64,000 nt of DNA from Sipunculus nudus (lineage: Eukaryota > Annelida > Sipuncula > Golfingiida > Sipunculidae). Below, one piece after another: positions 19,546 to 30,659 of the stretch (within the stretch, counting starts at the first letter, position 1; every line of letters begins with the position of its first letter). Where the stretch lies: the NCBI GenBank assembly GCA_026874595.1, contig CM049319.1, forward strand, positions 18,083,101-18,147,100, given 5' to 3'. The translations under genes were made by a program, and so were the position numbers. The notes under the pieces were generated by a model. The model worked only from the letters and a program-made list of their open reading frames with translations, did no database searches and was not told the DNA's origin.

Positions 19546-21613
19546 CTCTATCGCTCCGGTCGGTGCTCGTCTCAGCGCCCATTTTCCCGCGTGGGCGGGT
19601 ATCACCTCACAGCGTTTAATTCTCAGCACAGTCAAGTTCGGGTTCCGTCTTACTTTTTTGCACGCACCTCCCGTCACCTTGCACCCGTTCTTCACTCCGC
19701 CTCCGTCCGATCCGGCAAAACGCCTTGCTTTGGAGGAGGCCATTCAATCGATGTTAGACAAACGGGCCATTTTCGAGGTTTCCCCTTCCACAGTGGGGTT
19801 TTACTCTCGCCTTTTTCCTTTTCCCAAACCGCACGGCCGTTGGCGCCCGATCATAGACCTGAAGCGCCTCAATTCGTTCATCCGTCCGCCCCCGTTTCGG
19901 ATGTACAATATCCATGCTGTGCTCCGCATTGTTCGGCGGATGGATTGGGCGTTCAAGATAGACCTTACAGATGCCTATTTTCACGTTCCAATCCATCCCT
20001 CGTCTCAACCGTTTCTTCGCTTCGCGTATCGGAACCGTGTTTATCAATTCCGGGCCCTTCCGTTCGGGATCAACGTGGCCCCCTGGATTTTTACCTTGTT
20101 GGTTCACACGGTCATGAGTTATCTCCGTTCCCAGGGCATTTCTGTGCTCCCTTATCTGGACGATTGGCTGGTCCATGCGGCCGATCGCTCCCTCCTACTG
20201 TCGCATCGCTCCCGGGTTCTCACCTTACTTCGGAACCTTGGCTTCCTGGTCAATGCGGAGAAGTCTCTTCTCACTCCCACCCTGTCCCTCCAATTTCTGG
20301 GTGTCACGCTCGATTTTGCCTCCGGCACAGCGTCGCTCCCACGCAATTTTGCTCTCAAACTCCGCCGCCTAATTCGTTCCTTTCTCACGCGGCGCCGTGT
20401 AGACTCGCGCACTGCAGCTTCTCTCCACGGTGCTCTCAACTGGGCCGCGTCTTTCATCCCGTTCGGCCGTCTGTACCTCCGTCCGATTCAGTCTATCTTG
20501 CACCGTCACGGCCTTCTCCGGTTAACCTCGGTTCGTCCTACGATCCTCCCGTTTCGGAGCACCTGGCGGTCGCTTCGTCCCTGGATGGACCTTTCCTTTC
20601 TCCTGCGCGGCTTTCCTTTTTCCAGGGATGTCGATTGCACCATCTATACCGATGCATCTCTCCTCGGTTGGGGGGCCCATCTCGCCGATCTTCGCACTTC
20701 CGGGATATGGTCCCCGTCGGAACGTCTGCTCCATATCAATATCCTAGAACTGCATGCCGTCTGTCACGCGATCTCACACTGGTCTCCCCGCTTGGTCGGA
20801 CGTCACATTCTCATCCGGACCGACAATACCACGGTTGTGGCATATATCAACAAGCAGGGCGGTACTCGGTCTCCCTCGCTCATGCAGAAGACTTACCTTT
20901 TGTTCGATCTTTGCCTCTCTCTCCGGGCATCAGTTCGTGCATCCCATCTTCCGGGTGTGTCGAACATCCTAGCGGACGCCCTTTCCCGTCATCCGGCGTC
21001 TCTTCCTTCCCCGCCGCTCCTTCAGCTCCCGGTTATTCGGAGTGTTTTCGCTCACCTGGGGCGGCCGGAATTCGATCTCTTCGATTTTCCGTCCCCCCCC
21101 CCCCGTTCTCGTGCCTTCCGAGACGCGTCTACGTCACCCTCACAACCGTCTCCCCGACAAGCCGCCGTCCGGGTGGTTTCACCGGTTTCTCTTTGCGTTT
21201 CCGGCGCCTCCTCTCATCCGCCGTGTCCTTCTCCGCTTGTCGATTTTTTCGTGTTCTTACTACAGGATAAACATTTATCCTATCCCTCTCTGCGTGGCTA
21301 TCGCGCCGCCCTGCTGTCGGTGCTCCATCCACTGGGTCACGATCGTGTCCTTCATCACCCGTTGGTGTCGGACTTTCTCAAGGGGGTTCATGCCCGTGCG
21401 TCTCGTCCTCGGTATGTTGCGCCTTCCTGGTGCCTGGACGTCTTAAGTCACCTCCCGGAACCCCCTTATGAGCTGTTGCGTTCGGCCCATTGTCTCCATT
21501 TGTCTCGGAAAACGGTTTTCCTCCTAGCTCTTGCCTCGGCAGGTCGCCGTTCTGAGCTTCATGCCCTCGTGGCTGATTCGAAATTCACACAAATTGCGGC
21601 TGACGGTTCGTAG
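19304..21613 (+). CDS. DIRS polyprotein: RT, RNase H and start of tyrosine recombinase
   Basis: The frame of 769 codons is +1 relative to ORF1. The first codon here is the start of the open stretch (TTG), not a proven start; translation may depend on ORF1. Reverse transcriptase lies at about 90-330, with YLDD at 284-287. RNase H begins near 445 with TDAS (Asp450) and includes RTDNTT and a DALSRHP end. After a proline-rich linker, the N-terminal recombinase region (about 630-769) ends with GRRSEL, holding the first catalytic Arg (748). TAG at 21611-21613 cuts the recombinase before its remaining catalytic residues. The 559-codon ORF in another frame (19591-21270) is a shadow caused by high GC. 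Confidence 0.88.
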   Translation: MAATYGLSLTAPWSAPIVRPASARPLLRLGPPSAFPALGLRLRLPLSRSARLLRLPVLPDVPAVLSLFVVAPLNEVRPRNDSIAPVGARLSAHFPAWAGITSQRLILSTVKFGFRLTFLHAPPVTLHPFFTPPPSDPAKRLALEEAIQSMLDKRAIFEVSPSTVGFYSRLFPFPKPHGRWRPIIDLKRLNSFIRPPPFRMYNIHAVLRIVRRMDWAFKIDLTDAYFHVPIHPSSQPFLRFAYRNRVYQFRALPFGINVAPWIFTLLVHTVMSYLRSQGISVLPYLDDWLVHAADRSLLLSHRSRVLTLLRNLGFLVNAEKSLLTPTLSLQFLGVTLDFASGTASLPRNFALKLRRLIRSFLTRRRVDSRTAASLHGALNWAASFIPFGRLYLRPIQSILHRHGLLRLTSVRPTILPFRSTWRSLRPWMDLSFLLRGFPFSRDVDCTIYTDASLLGWGAHLADLRTSGIWSPSERLLHINILELHAVCHAISHWSPRLVGRHILIRTDNTTVVAYINKQGGTRSPSLMQKTYLLFDLCLSLRASVRASHLPGVSNILADALSRHPASLPSPPLLQLPVIRSVFAHLGRPEFDLFDFPSPPPRSRAFRDASTSPSQPSPRQAAVRVVSPVSLCVSGASSHPPCPSPLVDFFVFLLQDKHLSYPSLRGYRAALLSVLHPLGHDRVLHHPLVSDFLKGVHARASRPRYVAPSWCLDVLSHLPEPPYELLRSAHCLHLSRKTVFLLALASAGRRSELHALVADSKFTQIAADGS

Positions 21614-22155
21614 GCCACCCTACATTTTCCACCGGATTTTTATTGGAAAAATCAAAATTTCGATGACCCTCCGGCCGTCTGCTTGGCACGTTCCGGCCCT
21701 CCCTAATGGTCAGTACCGTTATGGGGCTACCAATTGCCCGGTTCGTGCGTTGCGTTATTATCTAAAGGCTACTCATTCTTTACGGGGGGGGGGGGGGGGG
21801 GGGCAAGAAGTTGTTTATTTCTACAAAAGTCACATCTTCCAATAAGGAGATTAGCCCTATCACAATTAGTTCGTGGCTCAAAGCTACTATCGTCGCCGCA
21901 TATGAATCAGCTATTTCGACTTCCTTGGCCCATTTCTCCGGGATTTCACCCAATCAGTTGGTCAAGAAGGGATACTGGAAATCCCCATCTACGTTCACAC
22001 GCTTCTATCTGAAAAATGTTCAGCTCCAGGCTTGGGGCCTCTACTCCATGGGCCCTGTGATCGTGTCTGGTGAGGTCCTACAATTTTCCCGGCCATCTTC
22101 TTCCTCTCCGTCGGTTCCGCCACCGACGTCGACTGCTGCTCCATCACCGCACTGA
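21614..22155 (+). pseudogene. Remnant of DIRS tyrosine recombinase C-terminus
   Basis: Recognisable blocks continue in three different frames: a stretch ending near 21703, CPVRALRYYL just before a G run (about 21784-21803), then SWLKATIV through STFTRFYLKN with a candidate nucleophilic Tyr. The frame changes are near 21700 and in the G run. Where relatives carry an A-H-x-x-R motif, this copy reads AAYESA, so the second catalytic Arg is not visible. Confidence 0.7.
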
Positions 22156-22212
22156 GATTCCTCGTTCCAGCGTTACAGGTAGGTGCTCCCTCCCCAAGGC
22201 ATGTCTGTTTTT

Positions 22213-22324
22213 TTCTCATTAATACAGAAACAGCTCACAATTATGTTTACGTAATAAAACCCCCCCATTCCCTCCCTGTGAATGGTGGTTTTGTTAGTAA
22301 ACTGTTGTGAGCTTTTCTGTATTA
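22213..22324 (+). repeat. DIRS internal complementary region
   Basis: Bases 22213-22260 are complementary to the left end, and 22261-22324 to the right end. They meet at AAAAC|CCCCCC, which therefore marks the joined ends of the circular intermediate and fixes the element borders. Confidence 0.9.
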
Positions 22325-22364
22325 CAAACATCGCTCCCTCCCAGTCCTCTTCCTTACGCCTTCG

Positions 22365-22566
22365 AAAATGTGATTATGGGTAACGGAAGTGTGACCTAGA
22401 TACACGGGAACGAGGCGGGATGGGTGATAATAGGCCTAATAAGGGAAAATTTTAGGTTGGCTTACTCTGGCGTATAAACTTTAACAGAGAAAATTCTCAT
22501 TAATACAGAAAAGCTCACAACAGTTTACTAACAAAACCACCATTCACAGGGAGGGAATGGGGGGGT
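22365..22566 (+). repeat. DIRS right inverted terminus
   Basis: It is the inverted copy of the left terminus plus a unique extension (22522-22566) ending GGGAATGGGGGGG. That extension is mirrored in the second half of the internal complementary region. Confidence 0.9.
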
Positions 22567-24779
22567 TCACACAATAATAATTATGAAGGTGGTGATGGGG
22601 GGGGGGGGGGAGGACGTGACATGAGAATAACTGTTCACCTGTGACAGCAGAAGTGCTGCACCAGTGTTGCATTACTAATAAGGTTACCAAAGCAGGGCTG
22701 TAGTGACCAGCCTGAGAAGTGTGTGGCCTGGAGATGCAAATGAATAAAATTCACAATAGAGCCTCTGAAAACTTGTGCCACAAAAACTGCAATTTCAAAT
22801 ATGAGTTACGAGACCAATTTTGCACAAAATTTAGTGTTCCTAGCTCCTATTCTTTCTGAGATGGTTATGTTAGTATACTTACTTGGCAAATGACTAATTC
22901 AAATTCCTGTAACTAAGCCAAAATTCATCAAACCCAAACTATTTAAAAAAAACTAGACAGAGCTGGTCTCTGAGATCATTTCTGTGAAATATTGAACCAA
23001 TTGGCTGAATGATTTCAGAAAAGATGTTTCCTAGCTTTTTCCCAATAAAATGTTAGTTAATGCAGATCATGCCACTAAACACTCAATCCCACAACATTTG
23101 ATATGTGACAGATTTTTGCAAAAAATTTGGGGATGCTAGTTCCTGCTATTCCTGAGAAATTCTGGATTAATGTCCTGATGACCCCTGTACAGAGAATGTC
23201 AATTTGGGTGGTGCCACAAATACTTCAATTTCAAATAAGACTCTAGTCACCATCATTTGCATAAAATTTGGAGATGATAGCACCAGCCGTTTCTGAAATT
23301 GTAATTTTTTAATCCCTTTTTCAGCCAAATGACTAAGTTAAGCTTCCTGTATCTCAGCCAAAATTCTCTGAACTGTAACCATTTAAACAATCCTGCGAAA
23401 GATTGTTTTAGGGATTATTTCTGTTAAATGTTGTATGTTTTGGCTTGACAGTTTCAGAGAAGAAGGGTTTTAAAGTGTCTTTAGTTTTTTCCAATAAAAT
23501 CTAAAGTAAATGCAGAGAGCAAAAAAAAAAAGCAAAATCTGATAGTTTTTTACATGACTGTTTTTTGGCATTAAGTTTGGTGAGGATAACTTCTGCCATT
23601 TTTGAGACAGTATGGGTTAATTTTCAGATGATGAACAACACTGCACCATCATATAATCTCACAGGTTTGCTAACAAAATGGAATTCGAGGCACTGAATCC
23701 AGCTTTGTCAAAGTTATGAACCGTTTGTCTAACCGTGACAGATTTCGCAAACAGTCCTAACCATGAATAATCTCATTCATAGTAAACTTGTAATTAGTGT
23801 TGTTATTGTTCAGTGTAAACATCTTAAAGTAACAATTTGTATGCAAATAAATAATATATTTTAAATGAAAATTTCGACTATACAATTCATACAATAATTC
23901 TGTGACTATGAAGAGTATTTCCTCTGTGGTGTACTTGATCTCCTATTATTGCCCAAAGCAGCAGCGTGTCAGGGCGTGTGGTCTTTTCATAGTTCATTTC
24001 AGACAAACCATCTATTGTTGGCTGCACTACGGTTTAGAAAAAAAGTCGAGATTTTTTATTTTGGGTTTCTTTTTAAGGCCACATCAAAAAGAGGATTTAC
24101 GGTAACTTATTTTATACTGTAACTTCAGGCAAGCACGGTTTGTACATATTTAGAATATATTAATTAATACTATAAACACTCCTTAGAACAAGAAGCCAAT
24201 TGGCACATTTGGTTAACAGGTGTTTCCCACACATCTGTGTTTTACCACACATATTCGAATCTGCATAACACCCGTTTGTTTCTGTTTAATTTACTGCACA
24301 AAACAAGTGGCCCATGGGCCATGAGGCTCAGCTAAATTTGACTGGGTGCTCATTTGTTTTTATTAATGTTAATGTGTGTGAGAATAGCCTATAGCTAATG
24401 TTACTATTGTTGAAAATGGACAGAAAATTCAAATTTCAGGATTCAAAGGAGACTTGCCAAGGACAAGAGATTATCCAAGGACCTCCATGAATGTCATGTT
24501 AGATGAGTTACAGTCAGCTGAGCTAAAAAAGCGATTCACCCAATCAATTAATATAATTCTAAAACAATTCTATTTATATTAACACATACACAGTTTCCAA
24601 CATAATCATAGACTGTTCATATTTTACTTAGAGGCCGATCGAGTTGGTAGATGCAATTGACCTCATCATTGAGACAGGCACACAAAGTTGGGAGTTATAC
24701 AAAAATAGGAGTATGAATGGATTCTAATATAAAAAGTTCTAAGCCATTATTTTAGGTGTTAGGGTAAATTACTCTTATA
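22567..24779. repeat. Host intron with microsatellite and tandem diverged repeat
   Basis: A G run lies at about 22598-22611. Two diverged tandem units (about 22740-23070 and 23110-23500) share phrases such as 'tttctgtgaaat' and 'ccaataaaat'. The same family appears inverted at 63640-64000. Repeat starts reading GTGGCCCATGGGCCATGA occur at about 24307 and 24795. No exon was found. Confidence 0.6.
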
Positions 24780-25930
24780 GGGATTGTCTAACTAGTGGCC
24801 CATGGGCCATGACGCTCAGCTGAATTCAGAGAAAATTTAACCATGGGCAACTTATGACTCCCTGAGTGGAGGTCTCAAAAATAAAGAAAAAATTTGAAAA
24901 AAAAAAATCCAGGTGCTCCACCAGTCTGCAGGAACTGATGAACAATCCATGATCATTTGCATGCAAAAAATCTAGCGATCAATGAATCAGTTATCCAGAT
25001 CCTGGAACATCTGTATCAAAATTTTAATTATTCTGGAGGGGACTTACTATCCCCATAGCTTAAAGGATATGGGTAACAGAGACCTAATTTCAGGCTTCAT
25101 TGAAGACATTTCATGCACTTCCTTGGATGATAAGTAAGAAAATTCTAGGTCAAACAGTGACTTTTTGTGCTCTGATAAAAGATAAGGCTTGATTTTAAAT
25201 TCTTAAAAATAGTGAACAGATGTGTAAAAATTTAAAAAAATGCAGTAGCACAACCAGTCTTTAGGGAACTGATGGAACACTCCATGATCAATATTCATGC
25301 AAAAAACATGGCTATCAGTGCATAAATTATTCAGATACTGTTGTTTTTATATCACATTTTAATTATTCTGAGGGGCATTTACTAGCCCCATAGCTCAGAA
25401 AATTAGGAAAGCAGAGACCTTATTTTATGTTTTAAAGGAAAAGTTCATGCACCTCCCTAGATGTCAAGTATGAAGATTCTAGTTCAAGCAGTTATGATTT
25501 AAATTGTGCTTTGTTAACAGATGAGGCTTTATTTGAAGGTCCATAAAATAGAGAAAAAATGTGTAATAATTTGAAAAAATACAGGTGCAACCAGTCTACA
25601 GGAACTGATGAAATACTCCATGATCAATATGCATGCAAAGAATCATGGTGATCAATGCATTAATCACTCAGATACAGGAGCCTTTGTATCAAATTTTTAA
25701 TTATTCCATGGCCCCATATCTCAGAGGATTTAGGCAACAGAGACTTAATTTTGATTTTCAAAGGACATTTTTCTTGGATCTTCCTGGATGTAAAGTAAGA
25801 AGATTCTAGGTCCAGTGGTAACAGTTTGTGCCCTGTTAAATCCCAGACGGCTGGACAGACAGACCGAAGAAGGACAAAGGTTGATGGCTATAGCTCAGTT
25901 GACTTTCAGTCAGCCAAGTTAAAATTCATA
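24780..25930. repeat. Three tandem copies of a ~345-bp dispersed repeat
   Basis: Units start near 24900, 25245 and 25590, each with 'accagtct.cagg(a)actgatg', then 'catgatcaat.tgcatgcaa', 'ccccatagct' and 'agaagattctaggtc'. The last ends in a GACGG/GACAGAC tract and CTATAGCTCAG...CAGCCAAGTTAAAA at 25885-25922. The array is non-coding. Confidence 0.7.
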
Positions 25931-26148
25931 AGTTGGGCTTGCCTATGGTGAAGCATGGTGGGGATTGTGCCTGGCTATCAGCTGTTACATAGGCCTATTC
26001 CTGCAACAGAATGACCAAGTTTGTTACAGTTTTACAATTTACAAGCACTTGTTTGGTAAAGTTACTAATATATGCATATATTTATACATAAGTAAATAAA
26101 GAATGTGTAAAAAGCCAAAAGATTCATTTGCCGCCTCGTTCTGATTAC

Positions 26149-26307
26149 CCTGCTGAACTGTGTGTCGAGCATGTGGCACCGCCCTTAGTTGTTGATTGCA
26201 CAATAATGTCCTTGCGGTGCAATAAACTTGAACGACCTCATGCCTTGCTATTTCGAGCTCACACCTAAGATGTGATCTATCACACCTTTGTCTCACAACT
26301 GGGTCTG
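26149..26307 (-). CDS. Host gene exon 6 (159 bp, Cys/Arg-rich, phase 1-1)
   Basis: The exon runs between acceptor TTACTTACAG and donor CAGG|GTAATC with 52 full codons and no stop. The peptide carries four cysteines within about 30 residues (for example RCDRSHLRC, VYC and LLCNQQ). The segment has more CpG than the flanks. The phase fits on both sides; the last base plus two of exon 7 gives Glu. The plus strand here also shows AATAAA and a GTAAGT, so a different, plus-strand reading cannot be excluded. Confidence 0.55.
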
Positions 26308-26945
26308 CTGTAAGTAAGTGGCCAAAACATGCTCTAATATAAAACTAGCTACATATATTTACATTCTCAGCTTTCAGTTCATTTGATTCATACTTAAGGA
26401 GTATTCTTATAAGGGATAAACTTCACACTGAAGTGCGTCATTAACTCGTTTCACAGCAAAGGACTGGAGTGGGGATTTTGGTCACCATTTGCTCTTTCCT
26501 GCTTTTGAATGATTTTATGCACTGTTATAATACAAATATTATTCAATTTAATGCAGTGAGACTATTTTTATAAATGGACTATTACTCCTCTGCAAAAAAA
26601 CTTATTGATTTATGAGAATTCTTGCTGAAAACTTCTGATCAATAAATGACATGCCTATCCATGCTTGGCAATTGGGGAATCATAATAAATGACAAGTGTG
26701 CATGTTCTTGATCATGAATTCAGAACATTTTAAGTGTTTTTCTTTGTCTAAATGAATCACATGATAAAGGTGCTTGTACCTGTTCTCAAGTACAGACTCC
26801 TGTACTTGAACTTGTACTCAAGTAAGCCTAAAAAATTCAGCACTTGTACTTATCAAAAGTTGAAGTACATTTACTGATGTACAGACCTCCTGTAATTGAC
26901 CCAAGCTTAGTCAGCTGAGTTAAAAAAAAACTGAAGTTGACTTAC

Positions 26946-27077
26946 TGAGTGTGCTGATTGAGCGCCAAGTCACAGTTGTGGGCCAGTTGGCTGGTCTGAG
27001 GTGGGGCTGGTAAATTTTCTTTTTGTTTGGGTTGAACAGTTGTCTTAGGTATTTCTGCATGCTGTCTGCACTAAGAC
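26946..27077 (-). CDS. Host gene exon 5 (132 bp, phase 1-1)
   Basis: This is one of the clearest exons: acceptor TTTTTTGGCAG, 43 full codons, and donor TCA|GTAAGTC. The peptide contains LSADSMQKYLRQLFNPNKKK, then a proline- and tryptophan-containing stretch ending SISTL. It is more GC-rich than its surroundings. The next exon follows after only about 640 bp, in phase 1, with the split codon encoding Thr. Confidence 0.68.
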
Positions 27078-27380
27078 CTGCCAAAAAATACACAATCAAA
27101 TGATGAGAAAAGAAGGGGTTGTATAGCAAACTACAATAAACAAAAGACCCAGGGACCATGGTGTTCAGCTTTAAATTTTTTCAAGAGGAAACAAATTGCC
27201 CATGAGTCACAGTACCCAGCTGAAATAAAGCAGAATGCAGGATACAGAAAACGTAACTAGATATTTCTTGGCATCGCAGGTGCCATAGTATCCGCAGACA
27301 ATCCCCCCCGCCCCTTTAAGAATAGGTCCCCTATCTTTAGCAACAATTAATATCAGACCACACTCATAGAAAAGGTCACT

Positions 27381-28090
27381 CTCATAGGAAAGGTCATGAC
27401 CCCAATTAATATACATCATCCCATAACCCATGTCTATGTATATGCATAATATGAAAGAAATCTGTCTGATAGTGTTTGACTTATAATGCTCACAGTACTT
27501 TTAAGTGGCAATAATGGGGGTATTCAACGGCACGAAAACAAGTAAAAGAATAACAGGTGGCGCCACCTGTTTCCGGTACATGACATTACTATCCAAGATC
27601 TTCTGTCAAGTTGATTTTTGGACCAATCCATGCATCCCTTATTGAGAAATTGATGATTTTGTGTGATTTTCACCATATATGGCAATATTCAAGGTCAAGG
27701 CCACTCTCATAGGAAAGGTCATGACCCCAATTTAAATAAACATCATCCCATAACCCATATCTATGTATATGCATAATATAAAAGAAATCTGTCCTTTAGT
27801 TTTTGACTTATAATGCTCACAGTACTGTCAAGTAGCAATTTTGGGGGTATTAAACGGCATGAAAACAAGTAAAGAATAATAGGTGGCGCCACCAGTTTCT
27901 GGAACATGACAACCCTATCCATGATCTTTCATCAACTTGATTTTGGGATCAATCCATGCAAGATTTCTTGAGATATATAAGAAATTGGACCTATTCAAGG
28001 TAAAGGACACTCTCCAAGTAAAGGTCATGACCTCATTTTAAATAGGCGTCGTACTCTCACCCATATCTATACATATACCAAGTTTGGTAA
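27381..28090. repeat. Tandem repeat, period ~325 bp, 2.3 copies
   Basis: AAGGTCATGACC recurs at about 27390, 27715 and 28021. The first two units each contain an AGGTGGCGCCACC palindrome (27556 and 27882) and the phrase 'tatgcataatat.aaagaaatctgtc'. The third is truncated. Confidence 0.75.
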
Positions 28091-28286
28091 AGATCCGTGA
28101 AATATTTTTTGAATAATCGCACCAACAAGATTTATATGCGGAGGCGGCGGTGGCAGGGGGACCGGTATGAAAACATAGTATCAGACAACTTTGTCTGGGG
28201 ATACAAATATACTCAGCTGTTGGGCTGCTGAAATCTGGCCAGTATTTATATTCAGCTCCATCTAGGGAGGTGGGGGGGGGGGGGGG

Positions 28287-28426
28287 TTGCATGTTTTTAA
28301 TGCTTTTGCAGATATTGGTTTTTTTGTTAGCAACATTACTCAAAATGTCATCAACATTGCATGTTTTTAATGCTTTTGCAGACATTGTTTTTTTTGTTAG
28401 CAACATTACTCAAAATGTCATCAACA
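28287..28426. repeat. Perfectly spaced 70-bp direct duplication
   Basis: TTGCATGTTTTTAATGC begins at 28287 and again at 28357. The two units differ at only about three positions and follow a G run (28271-28286). Confidence 0.9.
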
Positions 28427-29100
28427 GATTTTGATGACATTTTCGGGATATCTCAGCAAAGATACCAGGAGCAACTGAATGAATTGTGGAAGTGATCCAG
28501 GATCCTGGAATTTTTTTAAAGCAAAATGCTGCATTTCTGACAATGCCACATGCGGGTTCTGCCTTGGCAAAGATCTGTGCAAATTTCTAGTATCTGAATA
28601 ATTTACTCAAGAAATTTTATTTCATTAAGAAATTCACCCCAGCTGAACATTCCAGAGTAAATATTTACCTAATTCCAAATATCTGGAAAATGGCTGAAAA
28701 ATATTTGGATAGTCTGCAGGATCTGATAAAACATTCCATTCTATGAATATGCATGCAAAGAATCATGGTGATCATTCCATAAGTTGTTCAGATATTGGAG
28801 CTTTTGTATCAAATTTATTATAATTCTGGATGGTACTTGGGCCCCGTAGATCAGAGGTATGGGCAACAGACTTTTCCAAGGATATTTTTCATCCAGGTCC
28901 ATTGGTTACAATATGTGCCTGGTTAATGGACAGATGGACAGATAGACAGACAGACAGCTAGACAGAAGGACGGCAGGGACAAAAGACTGATCACTATAGC
29001 TCAGATGATTCACCTGTCTGGTCATACAACAAAGCTATCAAGATGGTGTAATTAAATATAACATATAACATCCCCTCCACTTCCTCTGGTGTTCAGTCAG
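28427..29100. repeat. Dispersed repeat copy with GACAGA tract
   Basis: From about 28725 it matches the 24780-25930 repeat ('gcatgcaaagaatcatggtgatca') and ends with GACAGATAGACAGACAGACAG near 28931-28951 and TATAGCTCAGATGATTCACC near 28998. Confidence 0.65.
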
Positions 29101-29281
29101 GACCAGCAGGCCTGGAGTCCAAAAATAAAAGACCAAAAAAGGTATTAAAAGTAAGATCAATGATCAATAAATGGAAGGAAATTTTGACCAGACCAGCAGG
29201 CCTGGAGTCCCAAAAATAAAAGACCAAAAAAAGTATTAAAAGTAAGATCAATGATCAATAAATGGAAGGAAATTTTGACGG
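29101..29281. repeat. 90-bp tandem duplication
   Basis: GACCAGCAGGCCTGGAGTCC occurs at 29101 and 29191. The two units differ by a few bases, including one C/A indel and one A run change. Confidence 0.9.
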
Positions 29282-30659
29282 AAACCTTTGTTATTGGGTA
29301 AAAATATTTGAATTAAACAATACGTAAACACTGTTATTTTTGGCATTATTTATTTTAAATATATAAAATTCAATTAAAAACCTAAAGTTTTTCCTTTGGC
29401 ATTTTATTCAAAGGAAATTGTGCTTAGTTTTCTCTTTGGCAAAATATACAAATGAAATTGTCTCAATTTACTCTTAAGCACACAATACAAATTCAAACCA
29501 AATATTTCCTATTGGACTCTGGGCATGACCTTGTCCTTGCTGGTAATTTCCCAAGAAGATATTTTTCAAAATGTACATGTACTTTCTGTTTTTGCTTCAA
29601 AATTGGGAACACTGGGGGGAGGGAGGGCTTAGGGGCTGGGTCACATGTATATTTTGGAAAAAGTGTACATGTACTACTTTGGTTTTCTAATTGGGGGGGA
29701 GGGTGGGCCCCATTTCATCCATCTGTCATTACCATATCATTCATTTCTCATTTTCATTTCATTCATGTAGTTAGTTTTTAGTAGTTTTATTGTGTGCATC
29801 ATGGCTGGAATTAGCTTGTTAAATATTTTTCATTTCATTTGGCATTTATTTTGGTGGCAATATGATTTACCCGGACGTTGTGTTGTTTTCAGTAAACCAG
29901 GGAAATTCACGTGATATTATTCCCTAACTATAAATTATGTCACATTTTTCAGGTTAAACATGTGGCCGAGACTGAGTGAGCGGATGGTCCCTGATTTTCT
30001 TATAATTTTATTGTACCTTTAAAAATTTATTGTACATTAAAATTCCAGCTATGATGCATGCTCCTGGCAGTCACTCACTTATAAGGGTGCAACAAATTCA
30101 GAAATTCAGAAAATATTATTGAATAAAATGTCAATTAAGTTCCCTTCACTCTCTATATTTTATCTTTCGATCTCTATATATTTATATATGTATATTTTAG
30201 GTATCCCACTCACATTTTTGAACAGAAAAAGTATAATTCATGTACAGGAAGTGGTCTTTTTCCAATATATATTTTGATGTACAAATAGAATACACCATAG
30301 AATGTACAAATAACTAGATTTTACAAATTACTTTTAATATTGCCATATCTAATGGCACTCCTGGAAACTGCCATTTAAACAGCATTAAAATTTGGTCAAA
30401 ACACAGAATTTTTTAATAAGATGTTGGGATCCCTATAATTTTGTATATATATAATTATATATTTGTTGCACCTTTATTTGCATCTGTTGCTGATTCATAA
30501 ATATATATATATATATAAATGCATTTTTATAAATTTTTTTAATTGTAAGCATATATAACATAGACTTATTTTATTTGTAAGGAGGTTACTTAAGCTTGCC
30601 ATGCACAAGGTTCGACTTCTGAACCAAATTTCCTTGATCATTTGCCCAGAGCATTTATT
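29282..30659. other. AT-rich intron, nothing identified
   Basis: There are short TATATA tracts (about 30180 and 30500) and a weak 109-codon ORF (29452-29781) without recognisable features. I see no exon borders fitting the host gene. Confidence 0.5.

Larger units (their letters stand above)
17316..22566 (+). mobile_element. DIRS-like tyrosine-recombinase retrotransposon, inactivated
   Basis: The element has inverted termini (17316-17493 and 22365-22566) and an internal complementary region (22213-22324). The first half of that region is complementary to the left end and its second half to the right end. This is the defining architecture of DIRS1-like elements, which replicate through a circle and make no target duplication. 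Overlapping frames encode a zinc-binding Gag-like ORF1 and an RT-RNase H-recombinase polyprotein. It is markedly GC-rich compared with the flanks. Several stops and frameshifts in ORF1 and the recombinase mean this copy is dead. I see no methyltransferase domain between RNase H and recombinase. Confidence 0.92.

Noticed and set aside
19591-21270. 559-codon ORF overlapping the DIRS polyprotein
   Set aside because: It is rich in Ser, Pro and Arg without motifs, while the overlapping frame carries RT and RNase H signatures. It is a GC-driven shadow.
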